Shown piece by piece: positions 10,848 through 22,450 of a DNA stretch of 64,000 nucleotides. The number at the start of each line of letters is the position of its first letter. Position 1 is the stretch's first letter. The notes beneath the pieces are model-generated. The model was not told the DNA's origin. It was given only the letters and a program-made list of their open reading frames with translations, and did not search any database. Location: NCBI GenBank assembly GCA_963930655.1, contig OZ005607.1, positions 13,594,874 to 13,658,873 of the forward strand, read 5' to 3'. Origin of the DNA: Myrica gale (Eukaryota > Streptophyta > Magnoliopsida > Fagales > Myricaceae). The translations under genes were made by a program, and so were the position numbers.

Positions 10848-13409
10848 CTACATAAATCTACCTAATTTTCGTTTGGTTGTCGAACAAGATTGCAGCTGTC
10901 TGATCTGCTCCATCATCTGCTCACACATCTGCTCCGCCATTAGTTGCACAATCCGTTCTTGTTGTTCCACTAGGGTCCTTTGCTGCTCCTGCATCATCTT
11001 TTGGTGTTGTTCATCTTTCTTCCATTGCTGCTCCGCCATCTTCTGCATCCACTCTTCATCTTTCTTCCGTTGCTGCTCCTCCATCATCTGCAGATGCTCT
11101 CGCATCGTCTGTTCCATATCTGACCGCTTGACCAGAAGAGCTTCACATTCTATCTGTCTAGCCCTCATCTCCTCAATTTGTAATCTGGCTTCCTCCAATC
11201 TCCAGGACAAATCAACGGATGATGCCGATGAAGATGATCCAACAGACCGTACTGAACTGCCTAAACCTCGCACGTAACCCGATTTTGTCCCCAACATCTC
11301 AGGGAAGATCTCCACTTTGGTGTATGAATTTCCCTCTGACTCGTGCTGCAACTGTAATGCCTCCATTTTTTCCTACAAAATTAGAAAAGAAGATAAAACT
11401 AGTACATATGAAACATAAACGCATACGAATGCATCATTAAATCTAACGTTACAACTTATAAAATTTTCTCGTGCATCTTCTGAAGTCCACATGTCATCCT
11501 TATTAGTATGCATTTTTTTATAAAACAACGAAGGACTTATTTCATCAGATTCTGGATTTTTCTGCACACCAAAAGAAATACAGAACATTCATATTAAAAT
11601 ACCTAAGTCATTTATTTAAATAATAAATAATATAAATATAAATTTATTACATACTAACAACGCTCTAGCGTGTTGGAAGGACCTCGCTCTCGATGTGTGT
11701 ACAATCTTCAGCTTAGCTCTATTCTCCTTGTTGATTACACTCCTCCTCTGCATTGTACATTTACAGTTGTTACCACAATTAAGCATATAGCTAAAATAAA
11801 TGTTCAGGACAAAGTAAAAATGTTTAACCTGAAATTCCTCGCTCGCGAATAAATCACAAACACGAGTTCATTCTTCCTTGTTCATATCGGGATACGGGTG
11901 CTCTAACGCCTCTTATTTGGAATTGAACACCGAGTAGTGCTAGAACATTTTATTTCTGTGCATCCTATACGTTGTGCTCATCGTAGACGTAACGATAATG
12001 CGATCCTCGACTCGGTCGTAATCTATTTGGAAGTCATCCTTAACATATATAAAAGTTAGAAACGCAAAAAGGTATCAACAATTAAAATTTAATAAATTAT
12101 ACTTACCAACACTCGGTTCATCACATACGATTTAACCTCGTCGGGGACCTCCTTCCACTTGCTCATCTCATATGAGACATGTTGCCAAACGTCGTACGTC
12201 TGCATTCCATTTTCCCATAAGTCCTTCAACTCATCTACCAATGGCTGCAAGTAGACGTCAATATCATTCTCAGGACTTCTTGGACCTGGAATAAGCAACG
12301 ACAACATGAAACTTGAATCCTTCATACTTTTCCATGGCGGCAAATTGTATGGAATTAGTACAACTGGCCATATACTATACGATAACCTCATGTTGCCATA
12401 CGTATTGAACCCATCAGACGCTAAACTCAACCGCACGTTCCGAGATTCCTGACCAAACCATTCATGTTTTTTATCGAGGTCCTTCCATACCCCAAAGTCA
12501 GCAGGATGCCTAATCACCCTTCATCTTCAACCACACGCTTCTCTTGGTGCCACCACATATCTGTTGTCGTTTGCCTTGATAGAAACAATCTCTGCAACCT
12601 CGGTTTCAAGGGAAAATGCCACAACACTTTTTGAGGAACATTTGATTTACTATTATGACTGTACTTCCACCTTGATTCCCCACACACCGGACACTTTTCT
12701 AACTTACTGTGCTCCTTCCAAAACAGTACACAATCATTTAAGCACGCATATATGTTATCGTAGCTAAATCCTAAATTATTTCTTAACTTTTTCGCCTCAT
12801 AATAAGATTTAGGAAATGTCTCCCCCTTCGGCAGTGCATCTTTTATTAAGCCCAACACATCTTCAACGCCTTTACAGTCATATTATTCTCCGACTTCACA
12901 AGAAGTAACCTAACAACGAAAGACAACGTCGAGTACTTCTTACATCTGGGGATACAACTCTCGATCAACATCCGCCCATAACTTGGTATACGCGGAAAAT
13001 TTTTCTCCAGACCTAGATTGGTCTGTTTCAGGACCCGGTATATTTTCACCCTTGTTCTCATCAACCTCTGCTCCCGCCTCAAAATCTTTTAACATGTCTC
13101 TCATATCATCATTTATGTTTCCCTCATAGTCCTCGCTGCCAGGTCAAGTTTTAAATTCACCACCCGGTTAGAAACTTCTGAAATTGTCCTTGAAATACCC
13201 AATGAGTGTAACTCTGGTCAAACCCAATTATGAATAAAATTCATCTCGTCCACACGTTGGAGCAACACATTCTTACATCTCTTACATGGACATCTTATAA
13301 GATCTCGACTATCTGCATAACTACGGGCAACACTCATAAAATCCTGAACACCATCAATATACTTCCCACTTTTGAGTCTATCAGCCTCATAAATCCAGCT
13401 CTTATCCAT
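10848..13409 (-). pseudogene. CACTA transposase: TNP2 fused to Ptta C-terminus, defective
   Basis: Reading from 13409 down: an N-terminal transposase-associated domain (MDKSWIYEADRLKSGKYIDG, with a CPCKRCKN Cys motif) at 13409-13218; a decayed spacer; then 12858-12514 with LGFSYDNIYACLNDC and a CPVCGESRW zinc-type motif; and 12517-12107 with the TNP2 core (RLSLASDGFN, YSIWPVVLIPYNLPPW, LLIPGPRSPENDIDVYLQPL). The frame passes from GMQTYD straight into VPDEVKSYVMNRVL, a Ptta/En-Spm-type segment, so most of the TNP2 C-terminal half is deleted. A consensus donor GTAAGT follows at about 12107. Exons then lie near 12045-11830, 11760-11660, 11570-11465 and 11372-10848. The last carries MLGTKSGYVRGLG and a Gln/Glu-rich coiled coil. 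Several stops and frame changes make it non-functional. Confidence 0.75.
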
Positions 13410-13889
13410 ATTGTTCCTTCAAAGACGAAAAATGCAAATAATAATGCAAACAATGATGACATTCATACTCAACTCTATTTCTTCAGTTGATAGGTCTTAT
13501 CCCATTCAAGTTTACTATGTCACGTATTGCACGTAATTGAGCCGACCATTGTGACCGATAGTCTAGAATTTCGACAGCATTTCCCCTCATTCCCCAGATA
13601 CACACCTACAACATTGAGCATAAACATCCACCATTTAAAGCAAGTGTCTAAGCTCAATGATGAATGTGTATCCGAAGGACAACAAGAAATTTGTATCAAA
13701 ATTTCTAAACACATATGTCACAATAGTAGATACAATTACGCACGTTACGCATATTGTAAAATCAAACGGTCCATAACGTGGACAATTCAAGAATTACATC
13801 GAGTTCGTTATCCGAACTTCGAGTAATTTTTAAACGGAGACTAGGTCTACTAAATGAATGCATGACATAACAGCAAAACTCGTTCAGAC

Positions 13890-14830
13890 ATAACAAATTG
13901 TCCGAACAATACATATATCCGTTCGGACGTTTTTCCAAAAGTGTCCAAACCACAAAAAATGCGTCCGGACGGTACACATGACGTCCGGACTACGATTGTA
14001 GAACAAGACAGTTATTCGCCGCACAAACTCTATTTTCACAGCAAATTCATGTCAAAATCAACTCAAATCACAAATACTTCAATATAAACACATCACAGTC
14101 AACCCCAAACTCCATTGCCATTATTTTAGACCCTAAAAATTGGAAAAACACATCATTTGATATCCTAAAATCCATGTTTTTCATCCTCAAACAAAATAAA
14201 TTTTAAAACTCACTAACCTCAAATGCAATCCAATGCGAAATTCCAAATGAATTGCTTCTTTCACACCCTTTTCAATGAGATTGACATCCAAAATCAGCTC
14301 CATTTTTCTACTCTTGCTCAAATCTCTCAAATGTTCTAAGTTTTTTACGTTTTGGCCATACTGTCTGTGATTTCGCATCTTTTAAACGAATACATGACGT
14401 TCGGACGCCTTTAATATAGTTCGGACGTCAACGTGTATAATTTTTCGAGGGAATCGTTGCCGCCTAAAATTTCACACAGTCCAAACGTAGTATTGTACAT
14501 CCGCACGCAAACTTACATTTCACGATACCGTTTTAGAAATCCTCAAACGACACCGTCTGATCTTACTCAAAAGCGTCCGGACAATAACATAAACGTCTGT
14601 ACCCTACCTTACATTACACGACATTGTTTTAGACATACCAAGACGATAGCGTCTGATCATAAACAACAACGTTCGGACGATATCAAATTTATCATCCGAA
14701 CTAAATCTTAAAAGAAAAAGCGTCCCGACCGTATAAACCAGTGTTCGGACGGTTTGTTTTACATAATATGATAACGTTCAAGCTTACAGTTAAAAGTCCG
14801 GACGGTAAAACACAATGTCCGAACGATTAT
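13890..14830. repeat. CACTA subterminal motif block 2
   Basis: More than ten TTCGGACG/GTCCGGACG motifs in both orientations, for example near 13919, 13963, 13983, 14397, 14418, 14575, 14672, 14741, 14798 and 14817. The block lies just upstream of the transposase gene, which fits the 5' subterminal region of the CACTA element. Confidence 0.7.
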
Positions 14831-16949
14831 TGACTTTTTTTAAAACTTAAAAAATTAAATTTATTAGAAAGTTTTAAATAACCAAAGTTAGTTAATAATA
14901 TAAACAAACTTAAGTGTGTTAAGTTCTAAAAACAATATTTATTTGAATGAGTGTACCGAAATTAGAAATGTAACAGTAATTAACATATTATATTAAGTTC
15001 CAATAAATACAAATAACATATATGAAATAACTTAAAGCTATTGGAGAAAACACTTGTACGATTCTCTAGCACCCGGAAGCTAGAGTGTAAAGCTATTGGA
15101 GAATAGTGGAAAACTTCAAGGCTCGGTGAAGGAGCTTGAGGGGTGGATGTAGGCGGGTTTGCCGAACCACCTAAAAACTGAGTGTTTGCTTCTCTTACCC
15201 TTATCTTTACTTTTAGCACATATTTACTCTTATTACATATTATATACTTGTGCTAAATTAAGCTTTACTTTGCAAACACGTCTTTGGGGGATAATATTGA
15301 AAAGTTTTAGAAAATCAATTCACCCCCTCTTGGGTTACCTTAATCCTGAAATCTAGGACTCACAATTGGTATCAGAAATTGGTGCTCATATATACAAGAT
15401 TTAATAATCTTGAGTTAGAATAACAACTTCAAGCTTCAACAATCAAGTTGAAGGGCTTTCCACACTAAGACCACCTCTTTTTGATGAAAATGATTATGCA
15501 TATTTGAAAGCTAGGATGAAAATTTTTATTCAATCCATTGATTATGATCCGGTTATGCATATTAAATGGTCCACATATTCCTACAAATAAAGTTGAATAA
15601 TTTTAAAACAAAAATGAATATAGTGACTTAGACAAAAAGAAAATTTCTTTAGATGCTAGAGCAATGAATATTTTTTATCGCGCTTTCGATAAATGTGAGT
15701 TTAATAGAATATTTTCTTGCATAGATGCTAAGGAAATTTGGCATGCTCTAGAGATTACTCATCAAGGGACCAATGTTAAAGATGAAAGCTCCTCCTCCTC
15801 CTCCTAAGAAAATTGAGAAATCACCAACATGTGCCTCATATCATTTGAGGATGTTGATGAGGATGACAATGAGGTTTATTCTTCCGATGATGAACCTAAA
15901 CCTTCTTATACTGAGCTTAAAAATGTATTTGATGATTTTCTCTGTCAATTTGTAATACTAGGTTCAAAATATACATCATTAAAAAAGAAACTCATTTTGA
16001 TCTCAAAAGAAATTGATTCATTGAAAAATGAGCGAGATACTCTAAAGCTTGAAAATGATTTATTCCAACAAAAAACTTTAGATTTTGAAAATGAGAAAGT
16101 TGTTTTGAACAAGAAAATAATTTATCAAAGCAAAATCCTTGAGAAGTTTACTCAAGGAAAGAAATCTTTAGATTTGATTCTTGGTAGTCAAAGATGTGTC
16201 TTTGACAAATGTGGCTTATGCTACAAGCCTTCAATTCACCAAAAATATTTTAAGAATTATTTTGTGAAGGCTTAATCTTTTAATGCACCTACTCAAACAT
16301 GTCATTTTTGCAACAAATATGGGCATCTTATTTTTTATTGTGCATTGAATAAACTTGGAAGCAAGACTCTCAAGAAAGCATGGGTTCCAAAAGGAACCAA
16401 AACTAACATTAAAGGACCCAAGAAGGTTTGGGTACCAAAAATAGTTTCTTGATTCTCTTGTAGGATGGAACAACAAATGGTGCTTGGATGAAACTTGTCT
16501 ATAATGAAGACTTGTGACATTTGAGGACAAATGTTAAGGGGAAAACCTTTGATAATTTCTAAATCCTAGATTGATAATATGTTTTTAATGTTGGTTGATT
16601 AAATTATATTATTGGGTGATGTTATTTTCCTCTGTGTTTATGTTATAAATGGAAATGTATTCATCTTTGACATATTTCTTGCATTTATCAAAATGGAACA
16701 TCCATAAGCTATCACTTTTACAAAAATCATGAACTTTGATGAGATTTTGTGAGCTTAACCTTTTTGGTTGAGAATGACCTTTAAATTGTCATTGGTAGCT
16801 AGGTACGATTTTAATAGCGATGGATTCTTGAGTCCCCGTTAGGCATCCTCTATACCATTTCAATGAGATTGTCATTTAAAACTACAAGTTGTTCTTTTGG
16901 ATGATCTTTTTAACTGTTTTTTGAATTCTATCCACGCATTCACTTTTTG

Positions 16950-17250
16950 ATTGAAAAAGGGGGAGAATTCCCTTTGATCATATGACCGTTTTTTGTTAAA
17001 ATGCATATTTAGGGAGAAATGTGTCATTTGTCTTTTTTATGTGACAAAGGGGGAGAAATGTGCTAATAGTTTAGATGACTATATATTCTCCTTTGAATTG
17101 GATCATGTTTTAATTGTATTACTCTTTATGAATCCAAATGGCTGCAACTAATGTTTTGTCTCAAGTTTCAAATGTTTGTCCAATTGCAAAAGATAGGGGG
17201 AGTCATCCCAAAACTATCAATTTATTGTCATCATAAAAAAAAGGGGAGAT
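16950..17250 (+). repeat. multiple polypurine tracts of the Sirevirus-like element
   Basis: Four G-rich purine runs precede the 3' LTR: near 16954-16966 (AAAAAGGGGGAGA), 17045-17057 (CAAAGGGGGAGAA), 17193-17202, and 17234-17250 directly before TGTTGGC. Repeated PPT copies upstream of the 3' LTR are a known signature of the Sirevirus lineage. Confidence 0.7.
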
Positions 17251-18538
17251 TGTTGGCTTTTATGCACAATCGAGATTTTGATCATTTCAATAAATGGATC
17301 AAGTTTATGAAATGAACATATTCAAAGACAAAGACGACTAGATGAAAGAGCCAAAGACTTAAAGAAAGAAGAACAAGAAGATGCAAGGAGCTCAAAGTAA
17401 AGTTGCAAGACCTTAGGGTATAATCCTTGTAACTCTTTGTTTCACTTTTGACAAGAATTATAAATCACACTTGCATATCTTTCAAAACATGCCTAAACCG
17501 TTTTACCTTTCGTTTGAAAGATGAAAATGTTTTTAAAGGTTTCAAAACACCCCAAATATACTCCAAAACCTTTTACATACTTATGAAAAATAAGCTTTTA
17601 AAATTGAGTGTTTAAAAGTGGTCAAAAACATGATTTTAAATGAACCGGTCTATGAAAATGAATTGTAGCAGTCGACCCCTACATGAAGCGGTCGATCGGC
17701 TGTAGCGGATGATGAAAATGATTTATAGCAGTCGACCAGGCGCGTAGGACAAAAATTTGACAACATTCAAATTTTATGACCGTTGTGAAGCGGTCGACCG
17801 GTACATGAAGCGGTAAAATTGTCAAATTGACATCCAACGTCTATAAACAACTAGTTTTCATATGTGACCTATAAATACACCTTTATTTTGTCTAAAATGT
17901 ACAGCCAACGACCACATATCATTTCTACTACTTGAGAAATATTCTAAACATTCTTATTCTATATTTCTCATATCATTCACACAAAACACACTTTCATATC
18001 TTTGTCTTTTTATGAATAAAGAAATAGTGATTTCCACTTTCATATCCACTCTTTAAGAGAGATTTTGTTCTTAAATCTTCCTATCTAGAGAGTTGTTTCC
18101 TTTAGTGAGGTTGTTCATTAAAGAAGAAGATTTGAGATATCTCAAGCTTGGTGAGGTTGTGAGTGGTGAGCCAGAAAAACCACTTGGGTGGGTTTGAGTG
18201 TAGAGCCAGGGAGAAAACACTTGTACGATTCTCTAGCACCCGGAAGCTAGAGTGTAAAACTATTGGAGAATAGTGAAAAACTTCAAGGCTCGGTGAAGGA
18301 GCTTGAGGGGTGGACGTAGGCGGGTTTGTCGAACCACCTAAAAACCGAGTGTTTGCTTCTCTTACCCTTATCTTTACTTTTAACACATATTTACTCTTAT
18401 TAAATATTATATACATGTGCTAAATTAGGCTTTACTTTGCAAACACATCTTTGGAGGATAATATTGAAAAGTTTTAGAAAACCAATTCACCCCCCCCCCC
18501 CGCTTGGGTTACCTTAATCCTGAAATCTAGGACTCACA
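17251..18538 (+). repeat. right LTR of the Sirevirus-like element
   Basis: Starts TGTTGGC directly after a polypurine tract and ends ACTCACA. Contains repeated GCGGTCGACCGG-like blocks around 17670-17800, TATAAATAC at about 17870, and the GTGGACGTAGGCGGG block near 18310. About 1.29 kb. Confidence 0.75.
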
Positions 18539-18559
18539 ACTGTGCCCCAAGACCCTGAG

Positions 18560-19300
18560 TCGACCCTGAGTCGAGCCCTGTCCAGGATCCTGTCTCTCCA
18601 TTGCCTCCTCAGGCTTCTCCTGTCATCTAACTCTAGCAGCCAGAGCAGCTTGCAGTGCTCGGCGTGTCTGGGCTATCGATTTGGAGAGCGTTGTCTTGTT
18701 GATCGCCCCTACTGGAAGCGCCCTCGGCTCGTTGCCACCTTCGGATACCATCATGGCGTGCAGGAGTTGGGTCAGAAGAATCTCGTTCGTCATTGAAATA
18801 GTAGCATCAGTCTTCAAGGCCTCTGCATGAATGGACTGGTAAATGTATGATGCTATATCAACAGGTAGCCCCCGTACAACTACCAGATACAGGAACTCGA
18901 CCTGACTATAAGACAGCTCCGTGGTGTGCTTCTTCGGATCGATGGAGGAGCATAGGATCAGTTGCATAATCCGTCAAAAAGGAAGCAATTGCCCGTGTAT
19001 CATATAGATTCCCTCCAAAATAGTTGTCTCTTCGCCCAACATAGTCTAAAATACCTCGGCCTTAGTAGGTCGGCCCTCCTCGCTCATTGGCAGGTTTGGG
19101 AACGCTGTCAAATCTCTCTCATACGCTAAGAAATTTGCCAGATCGTCAGGCGAGAATATGATCGGCATGTTACGGACAGTAACCTCCATACTAGGCTCCT
19201 CGAGGTCCGTCGCTGCTAGTATAGCACAATAAAACTCTCGCACCAGATTCTTCGATGCATAGTCAGTCTGTGGATCAACAGAAGCCAACCTAACCCCTCC
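18560..19300 (-). pseudogene. putative plant transposon protein domain, fragment
   Basis: Two minus-strand open stretches (19288-19046 and 18967-18623) belong together. The first reads YASKNLVREFYCAI and later VRNMPIIFSPDDLANFLAYERD. The second reads SSIDPKKHTTELSYSQVEFLYLVVVRGLPV. This arrangement (LVREFY, then VR...F....I..FL, then a QVEFLY..V.G..V segment) matches the 'putative plant transposon protein' domain family (Pfam PF20167, as I recall it), a domain of unknown activity common in plant transposon-rich DNA. A short break separates the two stretches, and the 3' side abuts the Sirevirus insertion. Related sequence occurs at 43640-43965. Confidence 0.6.
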
Positions 19301-19819
19301 ACCACCTCCGGAAGCGTCCTACCCTCAAATGTGAGATCATTTAAATACATTAAAAATATATATAGTTAGAAATACTTTTATATTAAATATTCGTTATAAC
19401 TAATCATCAATTTAATTATAATTTCAAGCAAATTACACTAACCATTACAATCTAATTGCACTAACTGTTCCGTTAACATATCACTCGTACTAATCACCTA
19501 TTTAATTTTACTAATTGTCCATTTAAATTTTAATAAATTTAATTTAATGAAAAAACATAATTAATATAAAATATAAAAAATAATTCAATTACCGAACGAA
19601 AAACACAATCATAATGTCTAATACCAGCCGGAAACGGTCCTTCGAACTATAAATAAATAATAGTGATAAAGCATAGACAAGAGACTACTCCAAATCACGA
19701 GCAGCTTCTGACTCGTCCATATCTTGTCCGAGGGAATCACAAACATGCGCCAAATGCTCCTCCATATTATCCACCCGTCTGACGAGTGTCTGCAGCTGTA
19801 TTGGAACGGTATGGACAGA
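19301..19819. other. AT-rich non-coding stretch inside the transposon region
   Basis: No coding frame or recognisable motif. Likely an intron or spacer between the two minus-strand open stretches at 18560-19300 and 19820-20128. Confidence 0.4.
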
Positions 19820-20128
19820 CTAAGACAATTGTTCTCTCATCATAATTAGTTCCATCCACATAATATTCAACTCTACCGTTATAGCCCTATCAATTAGAGC
19901 AAGTTTGGTCTCTAGACCAGTCAAGCGGCATTGCAGCTCCATGCACAATGAATGCGTCAGCTGCACTATCGCCCAAATACTCTCGTTTAACTCCTCTAAA
20001 TAGGAGTCTGCCCAAGCTGGTCGCTCTGTTTGTCCCCCAACATTGGTGATATTTCTCCCAGAGCGTTCCATGGTCAACCTAGCAAAAACTGTCCTAAAAT
20101 TATCATAAACCGTTCGCACGAACTTCAA
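19820..20128 (-). CDS. unrecognised open frame within the transposon complex
   Basis: About 100 codons on the minus strand, with a predicted helical, Leu-rich C-terminal half (RLTGLETKLALIDRAITVEL). It lies between the plant-transposon-protein fragment and motif block 3. Its 5' end overlaps CACTA-like motifs, so it may be the start of the transposon's second gene or a chance frame. No function can be assigned. Confidence 0.25.
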   Translation of the reverse strand: MKFVRTVYDNFRTVFARLTMERSGRNITNVGGQTERPAWADSYLEELNESIWAIVQLTHSLCMELQCRLTGLETKLALIDRAITVELNIMWMELIMMREQLS

Positions 20129-20149
20129 AATATGTCACCTAAATTTTAG

Positions 20150-21170
20150 GCAGTCCGAACGTTAAAGAAAATGTCTGAATGTAAAATTACCGTCTGGACG
20201 TTTTATTCAATGTTCGGACGATGTAAAAAGTTGTCCGAACGTGTTTCAATGAACACCATCAAAACATCGTGATTTGATAGACACAAACAACACAACAAAT
20301 TAAACAACGGACGATATTGAATCGAAATGCAAGAAATTGATAAGCAAATTCATGAAGGATGTTTTACCTGAAGTTCCTTGAGAGGTCTAAAATGGATAGT
20401 GAAAACGTTTGGGAGAAAAGTTTGAGAGAAGTGAGTGAGTTTGTGATTTTGACAAAGTCTGGCGAGTTTAATGTGCCCCCCAGTCATCGTCTGAACGTGT
20501 GCGATTAGTGTTCAGACTCTTCTCAGCTGTTATATTCACACGTGGCCTTATCAAATTTAACCTCATTAAATATGCCCGTTTTGAAAAGATTCTAGAACTT
20601 ATATGGTCCGGACTTTAATTATTTGTTCAGACGGTATTGATGTCACGATGTCACGTGTCTGAGGTTTTGCAAAGTAGAACCACACGATTTGCGGAAGAAT
20701 CATTGATAATTGTGCGGACATTTTTTCGTACCTTCTGGACAATGTATTATTTTTCTTTGGAACGTTGTTGATAACGTTCGGACGTAGTAGAGTGTTCATG
20801 ACGATTTTTAATTTCTCACTATATCCTGACGATTATTATTCATCAGGCAATGTCCGTCGGACGTGTTACAAAAAGATTCCGGACAGTATTGTAAAAATTG
20901 TGACGATTCTAATGTAACTCAGTTACAACGATTTGGAATTTGTCACTCTACATAGAGTCCGAACGGGTTATTGTGCGTCCGGACGCAATTTTTGTTTTTT
21001 GTGACGAGTTTTATCGTGACTCATTCGCGACACGTGTATGTCCTCACACCAGAAATACGTCTGAACGTGTTTTTGACTGATCCTGACAGTTTTGGCACTC
21101 CTGGATGGTTTTGGGTGACGAAATTAATATTTTTTCATAGAAAGTTCACTTTAGGTTACAAAAATTGGTA
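20150..21170. repeat. CACTA subterminal motif block 3 and right end
   Basis: The same GTCCGAACG/GTTCGGACG motifs recur near 20155, 20211, 20232, 20605, 20776, 20857, 20955, 20966 and 21060. At 21105-21125 the sequence ATGGTTTTGGGTGACGAAAT repeats the block near 10120. These shared sequences tie this block to the left end of the CACTA complex. Confidence 0.65.
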
Positions 21171-21927
21171 TCACCTAAAACTATATTTCTTTTTAATTTT
21201 CAAGAATCTTGCAATCTATGTTATTCAAGTCAAGTTAGAAAGCTTCTTTCAAGCATTGACCATGTCATGTTTTGTATTTAGTAGTCTGATAGAATATCTA
21301 AATAATAAGTCTTGTAGTCCAAACAATAAGTCCCATGTGAGACATGAGCAAATAGGCATGGAATGATATATCCTGTTAGTACTTATAGTCACAAAAGCTT
21401 AAATATAGTCAATCTTGAAAAGGAAGCCAAAGATTGAGAATTGATTAGTAGTTGACAACTACAATTTTAGAAATTAAGAGGATGTTTAGGACTAACACAT
21501 CGCAAGTTCAAGCTCTAGGTCATCCATACCACCCATCCTAGGAATTGTAAATGAAGAAGAATACAATATTTCAGAAGTAAACACAGAGTTATAAGATTGG
21601 AATATGCCCAAAATCTCAAGCAAAGAAATTTACAAAAAAAAAAATCACCTATGTCATTCATAAGTGATTACAATGTCAAAATTGTTGAACAAGTTTATGC
21701 TCTAAACAAAGAACATGAAAAACTCTCAATTATTTTCAAAATAAGTAATAAGAAAATATAGAGAAAAGAAGTACAATTTTGTTCGTATAGGATTGATCCA
21801 AGTTAGAGTTGAACCTTTACCAAGGAAAAGCATTGATCCATCCGTCTTATCATGTCTAAAAGATAGTAGGTTCATGAAATATAACACTAGTATACTGTGG
21901 ATAGTAGAATCAAGCCTTTATAGTGCT
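21171..21927. other. intergenic stretch
   Basis: AT-rich; I see no gene or clear repeat. Confidence 0.4.
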
Positions 21928-22030
21928 CACCACAAAAAAAGACCTGTAGCCGCGATCTTTTAGCGGCGGTAAAACACCCGTCGCTAAAGAGTACTTTTAG
22001 TATAACGTTTTTGCAAAACGCTGCTATAAT
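21928..22030 (+). mobile_element. possible terminus of a second CACTA-like element
   Basis: CACCACAAAAAAAGACCTG followed by TAGCGGCGGTAAAACACCCGTCGCTAAAG-type inverted blocks (split around 21960-21995) resembles the CACTACAAAAAA...GCGGCG ends of plant non-autonomous CACTA elements. The opposite end was not found; the CT-rich tract at 22240-22450 may be inside the same element. Confidence 0.4.
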
Positions 22031-22239
22031 TTGATAATTACCAGCATTTGGACAATAAACACGGCTAATAAACCCGGCTCCCCCTTTCAATTTTTTCGCC
22101 TCTATCACTCTGCGCAGATCCGTACTCCCCCCGGCCCCCACTCTTCAGTTCTCCCCCCCCCCCCCACAATTTTTTGTCCTTTCCTGCTCAGTGCTCCCCC
22201 TCCCGACGCAAACCTACGCAAGCCTCCGTGAGTCCGTGA

Positions 22240-22450
22240 GTCGTGATCGTGACTCCGTCCCTCTCTCCTCCTCATTTTGCCTCCGCAGAACACCAGCAGG
22301 CAGCAACCCAGCCTCTAGCCCTCTCTCACTTAGTCACTTTGCCTCTTTGCCTCTCCAGACTCTCCTCCTCCGGCTCTCTCTCTCCCTCTCCGTCCCTCTC
22401 TAGTCTCTCCTCCTCCACAACCACAGCTCTCTCTCTCTCTCCCTCCGGCT
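22240..22450 (+). repeat. CT-rich low-complexity tract
   Basis: Long runs of CTCTCTC, TCCTCC and similar pyrimidines. It resembles a plant 5' leader, but no gene start follows it directly; it lies about 1 kb upstream of the bL19m ATG. The serine/leucine-rich frames across it are low-complexity and not credible genes. Confidence 0.6.

Larger units (their letters stand above)
10090..14860 (-). mobile_element. CACTA (En/Spm) DNA transposon, degraded
   Basis: A minus-strand transposase gene (13409 to 10848) lies between two motif-rich blocks (10200-10690 and 13890-14830). Subterminal arrays of a short repeated motif around a TNP2-type transposase are the hallmark of CACTA elements. The left end near 10.1 kb carries short repeats such as GTCACCCAAAG and TTTTGGGTGAC. 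I could not identify canonical CACTA termini or a 3-bp target duplication, so both ends are approximate. The element may extend to about 21.17 kb, with the plant-transposon-protein fragment as a second gene and a Sirevirus inserted between. Confidence 0.7.
15043..18538 (+). mobile_element. Sirevirus-like Ty1/Copia fossil, pol-less
   Basis: A retrotransposon relic inserted in the CACTA region. Parts in order: the 3' portion of the left LTR (15043-15365); a primer-binding site TTGGTATCAGAAATTGGTGC beside it; gag-related sequence (about 15450-16450) with a CCHC-type knuckle near 16300 and the GPKKVWVPK tail seen in Sirevirus-type gag; a non-coding stretch; several polypurine tracts; and a full right LTR (17251-18538). 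Protease, integrase and reverse transcriptase are absent. The LTR parts that can be compared (about 325 bp) differ at roughly 13 sites, near 4 percent, so insertion was probably one to a few million years ago. The coding part is broken, with several breaks. Confidence 0.8.

Noticed and set aside
10873-11277. Cys-rich plus-strand frame
   Set aside because: Antisense shadow of the Gln/Glu-rich coiled coil of the CACTA transposase gene.
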